Shown here: positions 47,990-49,115 of the stretch, one piece after another | How positions within the stretch are numbered: position 1 is the first letter of the stretch | Layout of the letters: every line of letters begins with the position of its first letter | Virus record (IMG/VR): IMGVR_UViG_3300036782_000013 | Location: 1 to 49,115 of that record | Length of the DNA: 49,115 bases | Source: a virus | Reading direction: 5' to 3' (one strand) | Position numbers and translations under genes: made by a program | Notes under the pieces: generated by a model | Seen by the model: the letters and a program-made list of their open reading frames with translations, nothing else | The model's database searches: none | What the model was told of the DNA's origin: nothing

Positions 47990-48018
47990 TTTACTTAAAC
48001 AAATCATGGGTATATTAT
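47990..48018 (+). promoter_or_regulatory. Possible promoter for the right-end gene
   Basis: TTTACT (47990-47995) and TATTAT (48013-48018) are spaced 17 bp. The gene behind it is about 50 bp downstream. Confidence 0.4.
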
Positions 48019-48040
48019 TGAGTAATCATTTTTTACTAAA

Positions 48041-48061
48041 GAGGCGCCTCACTTCGTGAGG
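48041..48061 (+). promoter_or_regulatory. Hairpin covering the ribosome site of the right-end gene
   Basis: CCTCAC (48047-48052) can pair with GTGAGG (48056-48061) around TTC, placing the GAGG ribosome site in a stem. GAGGCGCCTC (48041-48050) is a perfect palindrome that competes for the same CCTC. Mutually exclusive pairings could switch translation on or off. Confidence 0.45.
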
Positions 48062-48070
48062 GCTTACGAT

Positions 48071-48421
48071 ATGATATTTTTATTTTCACCGGAAGGAAAG
48101 GCGGTTAGAAGGCTGCCAGAGTGCTATCTAAAACTGATAGGCGCAAGAGTGAATGAGTATCTTATTGATGACAATCATGATTGGTTAGGGCGGGGGGAGA
48201 GCAAAAAAATAACTTCGGTAAGCAGAGTGGATAAAGAAGGTAATTTCTTTTTTTATTTCACTACTTTTGATGGTATCGCCAAAAGTAATTCATGCAAGTT
48301 GAATGTAAAGAAAGTTAACAACTCAATTGTTTTCTCTGATGGGGTTAATAAAATAACGGTGCGCGAACATGCTACAGAAGAGTCGCTGATAGATGTCGTA
48401 AGGATGGCGATGAATACCTGA
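48071..48421 (+). CDS. Hypothetical cargo protein, 116 aa
   Basis: I use the ATG at 48071 (MIFLFSPEGKAVRRLPECYL) with GTGAGGG upstream. A GTG at 48056 would start inside the hairpin. The middle (FFFYFTTFDGIAKSNSCKLN) is rich in aromatic residues and the rest looks like a small alpha/beta fold. No family recognised. The gene may be expressed from the prophage. Confidence 0.6.
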   Translation: MIFLFSPEGKAVRRLPECYLKLIGARVNEYLIDDNHDWLGRGESKKITSVSRVDKEGNFFFYFTTFDGIAKSNSCKLNVKKVNNSIVFSDGVNKITVREHATEESLIDVVRMAMNT

Positions 48422-48432
48422 GCCCACCACCA

Positions 48433-48594
48433 TCACTCGCCGCCACTTCTAAGCCAATCCCACTCTGCGTGTAGCCATATAGCCAGAAATAAACAACTTG
48501 TGATAAACATTATGTCAGGCCATTTTGTAAAGCCTGAGGTGATCGATGCCAAGGAAATGGCGGCGGCAATACGCATTATTATTTTTAGATTCAT
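48433..48594 (-). CDS. Small membrane protein, 53 aa, convergent
   Basis: Begins MNLKIIMRIAAAISLASITS with two hydrophobic segments and a charged C-terminus (LHAEWDWLRSGGE). A GTG at 48627 would extend it by 11 residues. Neither start has a well-spaced ribosome site. It converges on the 116-aa gene with 11 bp between. Possibly a superinfection-exclusion protein, by position only. Confidence 0.5.
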   Translation of the reverse strand: MNLKIIMRIAAAISLASITSGFTKWPDIMFITSCLFLAIWLHAEWDWLRSGGE

Positions 48595-48627
48595 TTCCGT
48601 ATCCGATAAAAATCCTAATAGCTTCAC

Positions 48628-48901
48628 TTCCTGATGATGTATTTAAAAAATAAATAAGTAAAGCATTAACTTGAATATATAATAATAATTATCGTTTCAC
48701 GCTAATGATTCAATTGTTAATAGTTTTTGGATTGCGCTTATATTTTGAACATTTAAAAGTATGTGGGTTGGCAAGTGTGGATGGCGTGGTGGGATACTGG
48801 GTGCCATGTATAAGCATTGAGCGCTGGGGCATACGTGGGGCAAAAAAATTACCGCAAAGCAACTCCAAGGGTGATTGTCATAAGCACAGTAAAAAATGAC
48901 A
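48628..48901. other. Right-end region without a clear gene
   Basis: The AT-rich interval from the small membrane gene to the arm sites has only poor ORFs. It may contain the promoter of the leftward membrane gene. I see no other feature here. Confidence 0.4.
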
Positions 48902-48922
48902 TCTGTCCATGGTTGTGTCCAT
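48902..48922. promoter_or_regulatory. Right pair of integrase arm-type sites
   Basis: TCTGTCCAT (48902-48910) and TGTGTCCAT (48914-48922) have the same 12-bp spacing as the left pair, about 68 bp from the attR core. They should bind the integrase N-terminal domain. Confidence 0.65.
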
Positions 48923-48989
48923 TTAAAATAAAAAAAGTTTATTATATTAAATATATCTTTGTTATATAAGGGTAATATTCGCAATAGAG

Positions 48990-49005
48990 TCTTCCTGTGT
49001 CGGGA
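48990..49005. repeat. attR core (16-bp direct repeat)
   Basis: Second copy of TCTTCCTGTGTCGGGA. After it the sequence is host DNA, including a hairpin terminator and a convergent gene. The 48.9-kb element lies between the two copies. Confidence 0.85.
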
Positions 49006-49019
49006 AAAAACGGTAACCA

Positions 49020-49048
49020 GGCAGAGCGTAAGCTCTGCCTTATTTATT
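49020..49048 (+). terminator. Host terminator separated from the porin
   Basis: GGCAGAGC-GTAA-GCTCTGCC is a perfect 8-bp stem followed by TTATTTATT. In the uninvaded chromosome it would lie about 46 bp after the porin core repeat and would end the porin mRNA. It may also serve the convergent gene. Confidence 0.7.
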
Positions 49049-49057
49049 GGGGCGTTA

Positions 49058-49115
49058 TCATCCTTTCGGGGCTTGACCCATCACTTCGATGGCGGAGCGC
49101 AATGAGGCAAAGCGC
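49058..49115 (-). CDS. C-terminal end of a host gene (partial)
   Basis: The last residues read RFASLRSAIEVMGQAPKG followed by tandem stops TGA TAA. It runs toward the porin gene. The fragment is too short to identify. Confidence 0.5.
   Translation of the reverse strand, partial: RFASLRSAIEVMGQAPKG

Larger units (their letters stand above)
111..49005. mobile_element. Complete temperate prophage, lambdoid early region with contractile-tail late region
   Basis: The element is bounded by a 16-bp direct repeat and carries an integrase at one end. Between the repeats lie excision, repression, replication, lysis, packaging, head, tail and fiber modules in the usual lambdoid order. I saw no transposase and no obvious inactivation of a core gene, so the prophage looks intact from sequence alone. 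The structural half is myovirus-type (DUF3383 sheath, gp25-like, gpJ), while the control half is P22/lambda-like. Confidence 0.93.

Noticed and set aside
48697-48984. Minus-strand ORF of 95 aa near attR
   Set aside because: It reads through the arm sites, has no ribosome site and a non-protein-like composition.

Overview
The window holds one complete-looking temperate phage genome, about 48.9 kb, integrated in the chromosome of an enterobacterium. Host sequence remains only at the edges. Bases 1-89 encode the last strand of an OmpC/OmpF-type porin, and 49058-49115 encode the convergent C-terminus of an unrecognised host gene. The host is probably a member of Enterobacterales, judging from the porin tail, the sigma70-type promoters and the lambdoid gene content. 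I cannot fix the genus. A 16-bp direct repeat (111-126 and 48990-49005) marks attL and attR.

Left arm (about 320-12830). A tyrosine integrase reads rightward and meets a leftward early operon. That operon starts at a pL-type promoter near 12830-12858, with its first gene encoding an N-like antiterminator (12324-12590) that ends like P22 gp24. It then carries an HNH homing endonuclease, a RecT annealing protein with a Gp157-like protein, two Myb/SANT-like proteins, an orphan methyltransferase, Ea22-like accessory proteins and many very short translationally coupled genes. It ends in an AlpA-type excisionase that overlaps the integrase tail to tail. An internal promoter under a near-perfect LexA box (3901-3920) gives the distal part separate SOS control.

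Immunity and replication (about 12830-21153). A lambda-like switch is visible: a cleavable CI repressor, Cro, CII, and operators in OL and OR that share an ACAAC-N4-GTTGT pattern. The cI transcript is predicted to be leaderless. A replication initiator carries six iterons inside its own coding sequence, next to an AT-rich stretch. A DnaB-type helicase, a nin region (ninB, ninG, ninH and small genes) and a DUF1133 protein in the Q position follow.

Late region (about 21176-47970). A late promoter and a nearby terminator precede a roughly 0.5-kb structured leader. The lysis genes follow: holin, lysozyme, a second membrane protein, and Rz with embedded Rz1. Then come a metallophosphoesterase, a head fiber protein, the terminase subunits, DUF1073 portal, Mu F-like protein, DUF2213 protease/scaffold, cement protein and DUF2184 capsid. 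The tail is contractile: DUF3383 sheath, DUF3277 tube, a probable -1 frameshift pair of assembly chaperones, a tape measure with a muralytic-type domain, then hub, spike, gp25-like, gpJ and DUF2612. Three genes at the end probably bind or modify the receptor: a glycine-rich adhesin, an SGNH-hydrolase fiber and a lectin-like protein. A secreted four-cysteine protein with its own terminator sits inside the baseplate genes, and a small convergent gene pair sits at the right end. These are the best candidates for uncharacterised cargo.

Overall this is a P22/lambda-like control and replication half joined to a myovirus-type structural half. Family names come from recognising sequences by eye, with no database search.
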